NCBI GenBank assembly: GCA_038049695.1
Contig: CP142461.1
Coordinates: forward strand, 40,101,501 to 40,165,500
Direction: 5' to 3'
DNA from: Cinnamomum chago
Taxonomy: Eukaryota; Streptophyta; Magnoliopsida; Laurales; Lauraceae
Length of the DNA stretch: 64,000 nt
Part shown: positions 11,431 through 21,673 of the stretch, piece by piece
How the letters are laid out: every line of letters begins with the position of its first letter
Position numbering within the stretch: position 1 is the stretch's first letter
Notes under the pieces: model-generated
What the model was told of the DNA's origin: nothing
What the model saw: only the letters and a program-made list of their open reading frames with translations
Database searches by the model: none
Position numbers and translations under genes: made by a program

Positions 11431-13702
11431 GATATGAAATATTACACATATTATATCGGTTATAGTTGTTTATTATATCGGGGGTACGTACTTATATCGG
11501 TTTGAAGTTTACTGAAAAACCGATATAATAAGTCTTTTATATCGGTTTTTAGCTGATATAAAAACCCTTTTTTCTAGTTGTGTGCAATCATAGTGTGTGT
11601 GTGTGTGAAGTAGATTTTCACTTTCATATCCGCCTAATTAAGAGGCATTGTAATGAGCTATTAATTGTATCTCCATCAAGTGTATTATAGACACTATTTA
11701 GAGAGATAACCAACCTTTTGGTTGAAGAGGTTATTGCTTAGCCTAAGAAAAGCATAGTGTAGAGGTTATTTCTTAGCCTTGAAAAGCATATTATAAAGGT
11801 TATTGCTTAGCCTATTGAAAAGCATAATGGTGGAAATCTGGTGGGGTGTTGGATCACAAGCCGGTAGTGGATGTAGGCATTGAGGCCGAACCACTATTAA
11901 TCCTTGTGTGATGGTGCATGCTTTGTGGTGATTTTTTTTGTAAGCTTCCGCATTTATTTACTTAATCACCACTTGTGACTAGTTTAATTTAAAGAAGTTA
12001 AAATTGGTCACTAATTTGTAGCTCACCCTATTCACCCCCCCTCTAGGCTTCGGATCCCGGACTTACACCTACTGCTAGGGAATTATGAGAGCCGACCTTA
12101 AAGTAAAGACAGTGTACATAAGGTGCTTCTCATGGTCCTTCAATACATCTAATGTACCAGCACCATGATATAGAATCTTACATTCTGATGATCGAGACAA
12201 ATCACACTACTCATAGTGATCAAAGTGCTGCAACATTGTCAGATGAGATGCCCAGTCTCATCACTGGTTGTGAAGATTATTAAGTATAAGATTTGTGAAA
12301 CATGTCTCCCGTATGTGGATTTCATCCATACACATGTATTACATCTTGTGAGAACCCGACCCCTAATCTCTTGGATTAGTGTTGTTTTATTTGTGGATTA
12401 GTTCTTTTAGTGGGATTAGTAGTTTTTGGGTTGAGTTTGTGAGCTAGAATGAGTTTTCTTCTAGTTTTGGGCTTTTGAGTGCTTTGGTAGCTTGTGGGGC
12501 CCTTTGGGGGTTCCCTTTTCGGCTTTGTATTTACTTGTGAGATTTTCCCGATTCGTTTTGTATTGTGTTTTTGGCCCGTTGCATTCATCTTGAGGAATCC
12601 TACAACTTTCATGTTTCGACCATTTCGATTTAATGCTCAGAAATCGCGTTTTTCGAAAAAGAGGGCAAAATCGGCTTTTCACACCAAATCTGTCCATTAA
12701 TTTCGAAAATTTCAGAATTTGGCAAAATTAGACTTTTTGGAAAGTAGATTTTTCGCTGATGAATTTTGTCTTCTTCGTCGTTTTCATCTGGGGCCCAGAA
12801 ACTTGTGTTTTTCCCTTGAGAAGTTTAAGTGAGGTGGGGCCCACACCCACCCCTTTATAAAATGGGTTCCTTCTCCTTCCTCTTCATCCATTTCCCTGCA
12901 ACGGTTCCAGCAAGAGCTGGAACCACTCCTCTCTCAGCCACTCTCTCTCTCCTCTCTCCCTTGGCTTCTCTTGATTGTAAATGGAGATTTGATCTCCTCA
13001 TCATCTTCCATACCTTCCAAGCTTTCCAAAGATGTTATTTTCATGGATTTTGAGCAAAGGCAACTTCTCTTTTCAAGCTCTTCTTCTTGGTTCAAGGCTT
13101 TAAAGGTTAGCATTTGGTTTCTTTCTTTTAATCTTTGTTTTCCCAAACCATTTGGAGTATTTTTATCTTCCATTCATGGATTTTCATTGAGGTTTGCAAT
13201 GGATTGGATTTTCTAGGGTTTTCATGGGAAAATTTGGGGTTTTGGTGGGTTTGGAGCTAGAGACTTCTTTGAGGCTTTTGTGGAGTGATTTGTGCATCTT
13301 CTTAACCCAAGGCAAGTGGATGAATGGATTGTCTTGATTATTAACATGTTTTGTGAGAAAATCTTGATTCATTAATGGTTTTGGTGATTTTAATAGTTGT
13401 CTTTAATATGATTAATATTGATTTCAAGATGTGCTTATTGATGAGTTATTTCTCCCTTGTTAATCTCTTGGAAATGTATGTATCATATTGTCAAGGTTTC
13501 AAATGATTTCACATGAATGAGTTTTCTCCACCTTGTGATTAATTGAGAATGGAAAGAATGGAAAGAGAGGAAATTGAAATGAGGAGCTCTTTAGCTCATG
13601 ATATTGTCTTGGAAACATGTATTTAAACCATCTTGTTTATGGTTCTTTGTGATTGATTATATGTTGGAAGGAAAGGAAACAAAAAGGAAAAAAAATCAAG
13701 TT

Positions 13703-13795
13703 CCCGGACCTGCACTGCGCCCAGGTCCGATTGATCGGCCTGACTTTTAACAGTAAGGCTTTTTCAGCCGATCGATCGACCGATCGATCGGACCC
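13703..13795. repeat. CGATCGATCG palindrome cluster in long LTR copy A
   Basis: The perfect 12-mer CCGATCGATCGG (13780–13791) directly follows GCCGATCGATCGAC (13768), with a decayed site, TCCGATTGATCGGCC, near 13727. CCTGCACTGCGCCCAGG precedes them. It occupies the same LTR position as the larger cluster of copy C at 57003–57180. Confidence 0.75.
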
Positions 13796-14824
13796 TGGTA
13801 CAGAAATTTCGGTTTGATATTGTGTTTTTTTGGAAACCTTTGGGCCTTCTATGAGTCCTAGAGGTGTATACCTTAGTGTTAAGACTAATTGTACCCTAAT
13901 CTAAGGTCTCTAAGACTAGGGAACTAAAAGGAAAGAATGGTGATGATCTAGACACTAATCCTTGGTTTTAGGTGGGACCCTTACCCTTTTTGGACTGTTT
14001 GGCCTATGAGTGAGGATGTCTTGAGCCGACACTCCTCACGGTGGGTTCGGTGACATCGAGGTTAATCCATTTCAATCTTGAACGGGATGGAACGACGCGA
14101 TATCTTCTTTATATCTAAACACAAGTCTATTTCCTTGGTTATCGCTAATTCTATTCCTTTCGAGGACTGAGTAGGTTGCTCGATGTTTCCGGATTAATGT
14201 CATGCCTAGGATGGACCGTTTATAATCTTGATTCTTGCTATTGTAATATCTAGTACTACCCATAAGCTCATGTTAAGATTTTAAAATAGTAAAAGTGCAT
14301 AAGGAGCCCGGAATGTCTTCTAACTCAAGGAGTACCAAGTAATTGTCATAATCGACATACGGGACCCCTATTCACTTAAATAGATCTTGAAACCGATATG
14401 TTTACCCAAAATTGTTATAGTTCATTGTTTCACCTCTTTTCCCGAGACTTGCATTACATGACTTGTTTTCCCGAAAGCATTGAAGTTACTCTAGTAACAG
14501 TTACTTGTCCCGAAGTGCATTGCACCACATGATATGTTAGTGTGCCCTTGAGCACCCCCGTCTTGCCCGACTGATTATATATTTATACTTGATTTACTTG
14601 CTTTGTCTCGATTGTATTTGACCTATGAGTCGGCACCACTAAGCTTGGATAACCCTGTTGGTCTGATCAACCGACTTGGCGATCCCCCTCTTGTCCCGCC
14701 AGCTGCAGCTTGGATCCCGCTACCCGGTTATTACCGTGGTCTTGTCCCGATACCGCAGATTGCTACTGTGGTCCCCGATGCCCGGCTCGCTACCGTGGTC
14801 ATGTATAGTATATGTATATGCATT

Positions 14825-14945
14825 CATGAGATCCCCTGTTTCTCCTCACCTCGAGTGACTGAGATCAGGGCCTAGTATATTTATATGTATTGATATGAGA
14901 TCCCCTGTTTCTCCTCACCTCGAGTGACTGAGATCAGGGCCTAGT
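14825..14945 (+). repeat. Direct duplication in long LTR copy A
   Basis: A block beginning GAGATCCCCTGTTTCTCC and ending GAGATCAGGGCCTAGT occurs twice in a row with a short TATA-rich spacer. Copy D has it once (61527–61576), so the duplication is specific to copy A. Confidence 0.8.
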
Positions 14946-15179
14946 TCTTGCTCTATCGCTTTAGCGATAGAGGACTTAGCTTCTTGTGGTTGCCATCTTG
15001 CCAGTTTCCGATTCCTTGGATACCCGACATGTTTTATATTGCTTTTATGTTTTCTGATAAATGATTCGTTTCCTTTATGAAAGTTGTTATTTAAACAAGT
15101 GTTAATATTCTCCAATGTAAATTCAGTTATTATTATATTGCCTTCTGTTCTTTGTACCCGCACGTGTTTTAAATAAACG

Positions 15180-15880
15180 CCGGTTGGGCGAATAACCATG
15201 CTCTTACCTATGTTTCACACGATCAATGATTTTACTTGAATTGTACGATTGCCCATGCTTTAAAGGAATACCCGAATTGTTAAATATCCGTGCTTTGTTT
15301 TAACGACATTTGGTTCGTCAGATCCCTAGGTTTAACTGTATTTTAAATGAATACCCGAATTGTTAAGTATCCGTGCTTTGTTTTAAATGACACTTGTTTT
15401 GCTAGATTCCTATGGTTATACCTGTTTCAAATGATTTCCCGAGTTATTTAATATCCATGCTTAGAAACATGTTTTAAATGACACGTGTTTTACCAGATTC
15501 CTATGTCTACACCTGTTTTAAATGAATATCCGATTTGTTAAATACCCATGCTTTGAAATGTGTTTCAAATGACACTTGTTTTGCCCGATCACTATGTTTA
15601 TACCGGTTTCACATGAATACCCGATTTGTTAAATATCCCTGCTTTGAAATATGTTTTAAATGAACCTTAGCTTCGCCAGATTTCTTGGTTACACATTGTT
15701 TTAAATGAACGTTTGTTTGTCAAACTTCTATATTTACACATGTTTTAGACGAAAACCCGATTGTCAAATATCTATGCCTTTACAGATTATGTAAATGAAC
15801 ATATGCTTTATTAGATCTTCGGGCTTTTACTCATGCTTGAAAAGAATACATGTTTTGTCCGAGATTCCCGACTTTGCACC
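15180..15880 (+). repeat. Degenerate minisatellite (~75–85 bp unit) in long LTR copy A
   Basis: About eight loosely conserved units carry TTTTAAATGAATACCCGA, TTGTTAAATATCC(G/A)TGC and GACACTTGTTTTGCCAGA with CTATGTTTATACC. Equivalent arrays lie in copy B (about 41860–42400) and copy C (about 55130–55870), in reverse orientation. Copy D largely lacks the array, which accounts for part of its shorter length. Confidence 0.7.
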
Positions 15881-16631
15881 CGTTTAATTATATGCAGCAC
15901 TTGATCGATTAGCATGATTTATTATATGTTTTATTCTTTACTATATTTGTGATCTTTTCATCCACCTGCCAGACCGTCGTGTCTGACCCACTACTTTTGG
16001 TACTCAGGTTCAGATTTATTCGCCCCGAGTTGAGTGTTTTGTTGGCTTTGGAGCCATGCCTTGCAGGCTGTTTTGTCGGCTATGTCATGTAGACATTGAG
16101 CTTGACATCGGAGCTACGTCACATTTGGGTAGTGGTTTATAGCTTCTTGTTGTATGGCTTTTATTAGCCTTTTTCTTGGGTTTCTTAATTAATGTACATT
16201 GATAATTGTAACTTGAACATATATGGGAATGTAATATCCTGTTACTGTCAGCTCTGTAATTTATTGTGATGGTTTACTCCAGTCTGATATGATTCTTGAT
16301 ATGATAGCTATATGCTAATGGTTTAGTGCGATGCGGAATCCGATGGCCACGGACTCCGGGTCGCAATGCCACAAAAGCTTCCGCAAGATATTCAGAATGT
16401 GTTGTCTTCACACACGCGGATCCTGGGAGAAGTAAAATATAATTATGCTTAATCCCATCTCCCGCCCCCGAGGTTTCGGTTCGGGGGCGTGACACATCTA
16501 GTATACTTGTGGACTCCGGTTCATTTCATGAACCATCATGTCATTCGTATTGGTTATGTGCAATAAAGTAATAAAACACCATTCATCTCATGAAAGTAAA
16601 ACATGATTATATTGATAAATAAATAAATAAA

Positions 16632-17560
16632 TCAATTTATTACATCATTTAATGGATTGAGACCATATAAACTAACAATCTCCCACTTGGGCTCAATGCC
16701 GTCAAGGTTGCATCTCATGCCCATCCCATCTACATACTGCTTAAAGACTTTAGTGGTCAAAGGCTTAGTAAAGGGATCTGCCAGATTGTCCGCAGAGGCT
16801 ATCTTGGTGATAGCAATATCACCTCTCTGTACAATCTCTCTGACCAAGTGATAGTTCCTCTGTACGTGCTTTTGGCTTTTATAGCTCCGGGGCTCCTTGG
16901 ATTGAGCGATTGCCCCGCTGCTGTCACAGTAAACTGTGAGCGGCTATTGTGCAAAAGGTACCACCCCAAGTTTCAGAAGGAATCTTTTGAGCCATACTGC
17001 TTCCTTAGTTGCTTCATAAGCCGCTACATATTTAGCCTCTGAGGTCGAATCAGCGGTACATTCTTGATTAATACTCCTCTAGCTGATAGCTCCGCCAGCA
17101 AGCATAAACACATAACCAGAGGTGAATTTCCTGGAATCCTTATCTGACATGAAGTCAGAATCTGTGTATCCAACTAGAATTAGCTCATCATTGCCATAAA
17201 TCAATATGTAATCTCTAGTCCTTCTCAAGTATTTGAGAATACAATTTACAGTAGTCCAATGGTCAAGTCCTGGGTTAGACTGATATCTGCTGACTAGGCC
17301 CACTGCATGACAGATATCCGGTCTAGTACATAGCATAGCATAATGACGCTACCAATAGCCGAAGCGTTTGGAATCGATCTCATTTGCTCATCTTCCTCTA
17401 GTGTCTTAGGACACTGATCCTTAGAAAGGTGCACTCCATGCCTGGAAGGTGTAATACCCTTCTTGGATTCTTGCATAGCGAACCGTACTAATACCTTATC
17501 TATGTACGCAGCTTGGGATAATTGTTGGTGCACAACCACGTCCCTTCTTCTAATGCTTTC
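16632..17560 (-). pseudogene. Ty1/copia pol remnant (end of RT and RNase H)
   Basis: On the minus strand the 3' part of a copia polyprotein is recognisable: SQAAYIDKVLVRF and the downstream ASAIGS (end of reverse transcriptase); CTRPDICHAVGLVSRYQSNP; ILKYLRRTRDYILIYG; GYTDSDF and SGYVF; then the RNase H segment YCDSSGAIAQSKEPRSYKS, HLVREIVQRGDIAI and ADNLADPFTKPL. Segments lie in different frames (a frameshift between ASAIGS and LCTRPD near 17335, and others near 17080 and 16850), so it is not translatable. A polypurine tract (minus strand CAAGTGGGAGAT, 16678–16689) leads straight into the LTR. Everything upstream of the RT end is missing; the truncation is near 17560–17640. Confidence 0.9.
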
Positions 17561-17672
17561 TTGAGTTCATCACTGGACACTAGTGTACAATATACATCCA
17601 ATTCCGTGTTGCTGTGACGTTATAAAAGATCACCCATTAATGAAAAGAAAATTTTAAACACATGTAAAGTAA

Positions 17673-19813
17673 TCAAATCACACATAGGTGCATGTTAGGC
17701 AACCTTTCTTTATACAGCTTCCTAAAACCTTTGATGAAGAACTTATCCAATTCAGTCAATTGATAACCCGACTGCACTAGCGAATGTGAGTAGTCTTCAA
17801 ATTTTATTGGTATCTTCTTCATGCGGGGCAATCGTTTGATCCTCCAAACTAATGACTGTATTGAAGTGGTTGGAGTAGACACCACTATTGCCTGAGAAGG
17901 ATCTTCATGTGAGGGAGTGGAAATGATATCTAGAATTGGTGCTTTGAAAGGTTCTTCATGTGACTCAAACATGATTTCTAGAATTGGTTCTTGGATAGAT
18001 CCTTCATGTGTGGGAGTGGACATGATTTCTAGAGTTGTTGCTTGAGAAGGATATTCCAGTGAAGGAGATATGATCTTTACAATTGGCGGTTGCGGTCTCA
18101 TGAAGCGTGGAGGAGTTGAAAAGATTAACTCTATTGGAGGCAAGTTGGGCTCGGAAAATTGTGAACCATGAGATGGTGGATTTGAGTGAGATCTGGGCTC
18201 TAAGAACAACTTCGATTCAAGCATTTTTTGTGGGGATTTGCCCTTACGAACTGCTTTCTTAGGTCTATTCTTCTCCCTTTCCTACATTGCAAATAAAAAT
18301 GTGGTAGTATACAAAATTTTTTTCATTAAAGCATGAATACACAAGATAAATTACCTCTTCACCAGATGAATCCGATTGAGAGGTGCTACAGTTATCCATA
18401 CTGAAACTCTGGAAGGCTGATGTAAAACCGGTCCTAAACCTTTTGATCTTCTTGCGCATTGAGGCCTTAAAATTTTTGAAACTTATTTTTTTTCGATCTG
18501 ACCGGTCTATAGATCTCTCCATGTGCTCCAAGAGTTCCTTGACCTACACAATTGGAATAACTATTAGTATCATTTCATGATGATGACCCCAGTGCACAGT
18601 TAAGGTGGGTTATAACAAACACTGATTACATGCTTCACTGGGTAGCACGTTTCATCATGGTTGGTAGTTGGTTGTCTTTTTTTTCCATGTTCAGTAATTT
18701 CTCCATCTTGTCCCGATTCTATCCTTTTAACTCGACCGATTCGCATGCGGGTGTTTAACTCATACCAGTTTTGATATCCATTGGTATGCACAGTTGACGC
18801 ATCTTTCTTTCCTTTTATCACCAAATTTTGCCTTTCTACCCATAATGGTTTAGCCTCGTGCATTATTTTGGTATAGTCACATGACACTCTTTCTAATTTT
18901 TCTACCCTTAAAAATGGCATCTGAAATAGTGGAGGGACCAATTGCATTAGGCTGAATTGTTTCATCACCCGACTGGCATTGTGTCTTTCCAAAATCCAGT
19001 AATGAATCAATAGTACATCAGATACAAAGAGTCTACGATCAACGTCTGGGACATGTTGTGTAAAAACCTTTTTGAACTTAACATATGGCATCCAGACGAA
19101 CTACAATGCAAACACGAAAGAAGTCAGAATTGTTGGAATTGATAGGTGCATATTTACAATTTAATGAACATGTTTTCAATTTCGAATAATTTACCCCATT
19201 AGCTGTCATGCGATTCAGCTGACGACAAACCTCTTTGACTGTGGTTAAAGAATTGTAACCAGTTAATCTTGCCTCCCATGTCTTGAATAAAGGGAATTGA
19301 ATGTCTTTCTTCCAACCATCTATAGCTGGAGGACACTGTCCTATTGACATTTAGGAGTAAGCCCAGATCTGCATGCATAAAACAAAAATATAAGTACACA
19401 TTGAGTAGGCACAATGAAATGACAATGAAGGAATAAGCCATTCACTAGATCTCACTTGAAGAAGTTGTAGAGGACCAGTAAGGGTTTTAAACTTGTCTGG
19501 AAAAGGGTTTTTGTTCTTCATGTGCTTTGCAGGGGACCCTTCATCTTCTTCTCCACTCTCAAGTGCATTACCGTCGGACCTCCACTTGACTGCTCTTGCC
19601 AACATTCGGTACAAATTGGAAAATACATGCAGGGCCCCAAGCAAATTGCTTAAATTATGTGAAGAGTTTTAGGAGGTACGCTGGCCCTCGCGATCCCGAT
19701 GAGTTGGTGAAAATTTGGCCAGCAACCAAACGAAAGGGGAAGGCCCTAGTGTAATAGATCTCAGCCTCTTTGGAGAGCTTCTTTGTCTTCTTCCCCTTCG
19801 ACTTACTATCCAA
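17673..19813 (-). pseudogene. Plant mobile domain (MAIN/MAIL1-type) gene, 3' part, broken
   Basis: The encoded pattern matches the aminotransferase-like plant mobile domain family (Pfam PF10536): RAFPFRLVAGQIFTNSSGSR, HVFSNLYRMLARA, FKTWEARLTGY, VSDVLLIHYWILERHNASRV followed by MKQFSLMQLVPP, and YQNWYELNTRMRI. A Ser/Pro-rich tail with repeated STP.HE motifs follows (17673–18224). Exons inferred from GT–AG borders are 19813–19456, 19368–19195, 19100–18630, 18543–18355 and 18281–17673. Retained introns argue against a processed copy. Lesions: an in-frame TAA at 19351–19353, a frameshift near 19655, and disruption at 19813 by the retroelement array. Host gene and transposon-borne copies both exist in this family; which this is cannot be told. 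Confidence 0.75.
19809..19813. other. Left target-site duplication (TCCAA) of the tandem array
   Basis: TCCAA directly precedes the first LTR and is repeated directly after the fourth LTR at 38880–38884. No such duplication separates the inner units. Confidence 0.9.
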
Positions 19814-20324
19814 TGTTAGGTATTTTGTATTTGCAATTTGATGGATGCATTTGCATATTGGCATCATTTGAATTCTCACACATGCATTGATTTAAAATAT
19901 CTTGAAATCTTGTTTTATACATGCATAGTTTTTAAGTTTTGGAAAAGTATTTGGTTTATGCATGTTTTGGTTCTAATCTTGGATGCATTGGTTTTAGAAC
20001 CCAAACTCTTTTTGAAAACCTATTTCCTTGAGCATTTCATTTGGAAAATCTTGTTAGGTATTTAGGTTTCAGGTTTGCATTTTTTCAGCACGTTTGGAAT
20101 CAGTTTTGTATGCAATATCTTTTGAAAAGAGTTTTTACTAATCAAGCTTGCCTAAGGTCTTAAACCTTTGAATCATCTTAGGCTTTGGGTGTCTCATGTT
20201 TTAAACATCTTAGAATACCTTAAAACATGTTATTTAAGCTTGATTTAGTGGCCAAAAGATCCACCAAAGAAAAACTTTGAAAATGGCAAAAGTTGGATTT
20301 TTGGCCCCAGGGACTCGCCCGGCA

Positions 20325-20506
20325 GTGTCGCCGGTCGACCGAGCCCTGTGTCTCGGTCGACCGAGGACACTGCAGGGCCCCTGGACAGTTTTTGAACTGT
20401 TTCAGGCCAACGGTCAGAAATATGACCGTTGTGCTTTCTCGGTCGACCGAGACCTGTGTCTAGGTCGACCGAGGACTAGCCGTTGGCCACTTTTTGGCTA
20501 TAAAGT
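20325..20506 (+). promoter_or_regulatory. LTR promoter: GGTCGACC palindromes, MSA-like sites, TATA box
   Basis: GGTCGACC occurs at 20333, 20355, 20441 and 20463. Two copies are extended palindromes: 14 bp at 20352–20365 and 16 bp at 20437–20452. Between and after them are three AACGG-core sites, GCCAACGGTCA (20406–20416), TGACCGTTGTG (20423–20433) and TAGCCGTTGGC (20477–20487), each 10/11 against the MYB3R-bound MSA consensus. The first two form an inverted pair. A TATA box, CTATAAAG, lies at 20499–20506. The same module recurs at 26105–26286, 31885–32066 and 37632–37813. Confidence 0.7.
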
Positions 20507-21150
20507 CCATTCTTTTCCAACCTTTTTAATGGTTGAACACATGAGCCTTTGAGAGCATTTTGGAGCCAAACAAAGGGGAAGAAGTTGGAAAGGCTAGAGG
20601 GCCATTTGGAAATCAAATGCTTGAGATTTAAAAAGGTAGACCTTACTTATCATTTTGATTTCCATTAAAAGTAGAATCAATGCATGGTTAAATCTTTGTA
20701 TTTTCATATTTGCATGATGTCTAGCTTTTAAAGAGTTGTGTTGCAAACTCATTATCTTCATTGGTATATTAGAATGGTTTGCAATCACTCTTATTAAATC
20801 ACATGCTTTCTTAAACTTTATTTTTCATACAACTTGTGATTCTTTGATTTTCATATCATTAACAAGTTATTAAACATACATGTGATTTGCATTAGACTTC
20901 AATCAAACCTTTCATGAGCTTTGAACTTTGAAATGCTTCAAGCATATATTTGATTAAGCTTTCTTTTTAATCTTGATTGAAGTCATCACACACACACATC
21001 ATGAGCATACACTTTTGCATACATAGAGTGTTTGTGTGAGTTTGATTTACACTTTCAAATTAGCCTATTTAAGAGGCAATTTCATTGAGCTAAAATTGTA
21101 ATCTCTTAGAGTGTTGAGTAAACACTTTCTTTGAGAAATCTTGAATTGTG

Positions 21151-21330
21151 TAAGGTTATTGCTTAGCCTCTAAAAGCACATTGTAAGGTTATTGCTTAGC
21201 CTTAGAAAAGCAAATAGGAGGGTTATTGCTTAGCCTTGAAAAGCATCTTGTAAAGGTTGTTGTTGAGCCTTAGAAAAACAACATTGTATAGGTTATTGCT
21301 TAGCCTTTGAAAAAGCATAAATAGTGGAAT
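21151..21330 (+). repeat. Five short hairpin repeats in the LTR
   Basis: Units of about 33 bp have a stem, an AGCCTTAGAA-like loop and the closing stem. Units 1–3 and 5 pair (T)TGCTT with AAGCA(A). Unit 4 has changed both arms to GTTGTT and AACAAC, so pairing is kept. Equivalent units occur in the solo LTR at about 11720–11825. LTR 3 has lost one unit. Confidence 0.75.
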
Positions 21331-21574
21331 CCGGTGGGGTGTTGGATACACAAGCCGGTAGTGGATGTAGGCATTGAGGACGAACCACTATAAACCTTGG
21401 TGTTGTGGTGATTGCTTTGTGATGATTGTATTGTTAGCTTCCGCATTTTGATTGTCTTATCATCACATGTGACTAGTTTTTATTAAGAAATTAAAATTGG
21501 TGTAAATTGGTCATAGTTGTAGCTCACCCTATTCACCCCCCCCTCTAGGGTTAGGATCCTCGTGGACTTTCAAT

Positions 21575-21585
21575 TGGTATCAGAG
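21575..21585 (+). other. Primer-binding site, unit 1 (initiator tRNA-Met)
   Basis: TGGTATCAGAG, two bases after the LTR end, matches the complement of the 3' end of plant initiator tRNA-Met, the usual primer of Ty1/copia elements. The same site lies at 27355–27365 and 33102–33112 and is absent after LTR 4. Confidence 0.9.
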
Positions 21586-21673
21586 ACAAGTGCTCTAATC
21601 CCTTAGGATCAAGCGTTTGGAACTCTTGATTAGGTGTAAAAACCTAGAGTTAAAACCCTAGAGTTGTGATTAT

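Larger units (their letters stand above)
6713..11582. mobile_element. Complete CACTA transposon, non-autonomous, inserted in the Sirevirus-like LTR
   Basis: Left end CACTACTAAAAAAAGG (6713) and right end, in reverse complement, CACAACTAGAAAAAAGG (11582) form the terminal inverted repeats. A 3-bp TSD, TGC (6710–6712 and 11583–11585), flanks it, and the LTR sequence continues in register across the excised interval. Both subterminal regions (about 6738–7085 and 11065–11570) are packed with ATATCGGTT / AACCGATAT in both orientations, as expected for transposase-binding repeats. The interior has no recognisable transposase: it holds a CT-rich tract, short open frames, intron-like sequence and a palindrome cassette. 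It therefore looks non-autonomous. Confidence 0.88.
5357..12067 (+). mobile_element. Sirevirus-like solo LTR, interrupted by a CACTA element
   Basis: The start TGTTAGGAATTTTG and the end TTCACCCCCCCTCTAGG…ACTTACA match the ends of the LTRs of the tandem array at 19814. The homologous middle includes the GTCGAC-rich promoter, the TATA box, the AGGTTATTGCTTAGCCT repeats (about 11720–11825) and the GGTGGGGTGTTGGAT block. Without the CACTA insertion (6713–11582 plus a 3-bp TSD) it is about 1.84 kb, against 1.76 kb for the array LTRs. Flanks are CCTAT (5352–5356) and CCTAC (12068–12072), a 4/5 TSD match that suggests an old insertion. No internal domain remains, so LTR–LTR recombination is the likely origin. 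Confidence 0.8.
12347..16494 (+). mobile_element. Long solo LTR, copy A
   Basis: Starts TGTGAGAACCCGACCCC and ends GGGGGCGTGACA, flanked by CATCT (12342–12346 and 16495–16499), a clean 5-bp TSD. It is 4148 bp long with no primer site, polypurine tract or coding domain, so it is best read as a solo LTR of a long-LTR family, probably Ty3/gypsy. A TATA box (TTTATAAAAT, 12854) lies about 507 bp from the start; copies B, C and D have theirs at 502–510 bp. Then come a CT-rich leader, a palindrome cluster and a degenerate minisatellite. It sits in the copia LTR. Confidence 0.85.
4182..16677 (-). mobile_element. Ty1/copia 3' LTR, split by two later insertions
   Basis: Read on the minus strand this LTR starts at 16677 (TGTTAGTTTATATGG), right after a purine tract, and ends at 4182 (…GGGTCA). 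Its pieces are 16500–16677, 12068–12346 and 4182–5356, about 1.6 kb in total. The interruptions are the long solo LTR (12347–16494 plus TSD) and the Sirevirus-like solo LTR (5357–12067). A TATA box (CTATAAATAG, minus strand) sits at 4622–4632, followed by a CT-rich leader. The 5' LTR is not in the window, so this element's own TSD cannot be checked. Its left edge cuts the gypsy pol remnant. Confidence 0.7.
19814..21572 (+). repeat. LTR 1 of the array
   Basis: 1759 bp, TGTTAGGTATTTTG…GTGGACTTTCA. It contains the palindrome cluster, three MSA-like AACGG sites, a TATA box at 20499, hairpins near 20741–20868, and five short AGGTTATTGCTTAGCCT hairpin repeats at 21151–21330. Confidence 0.95.
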
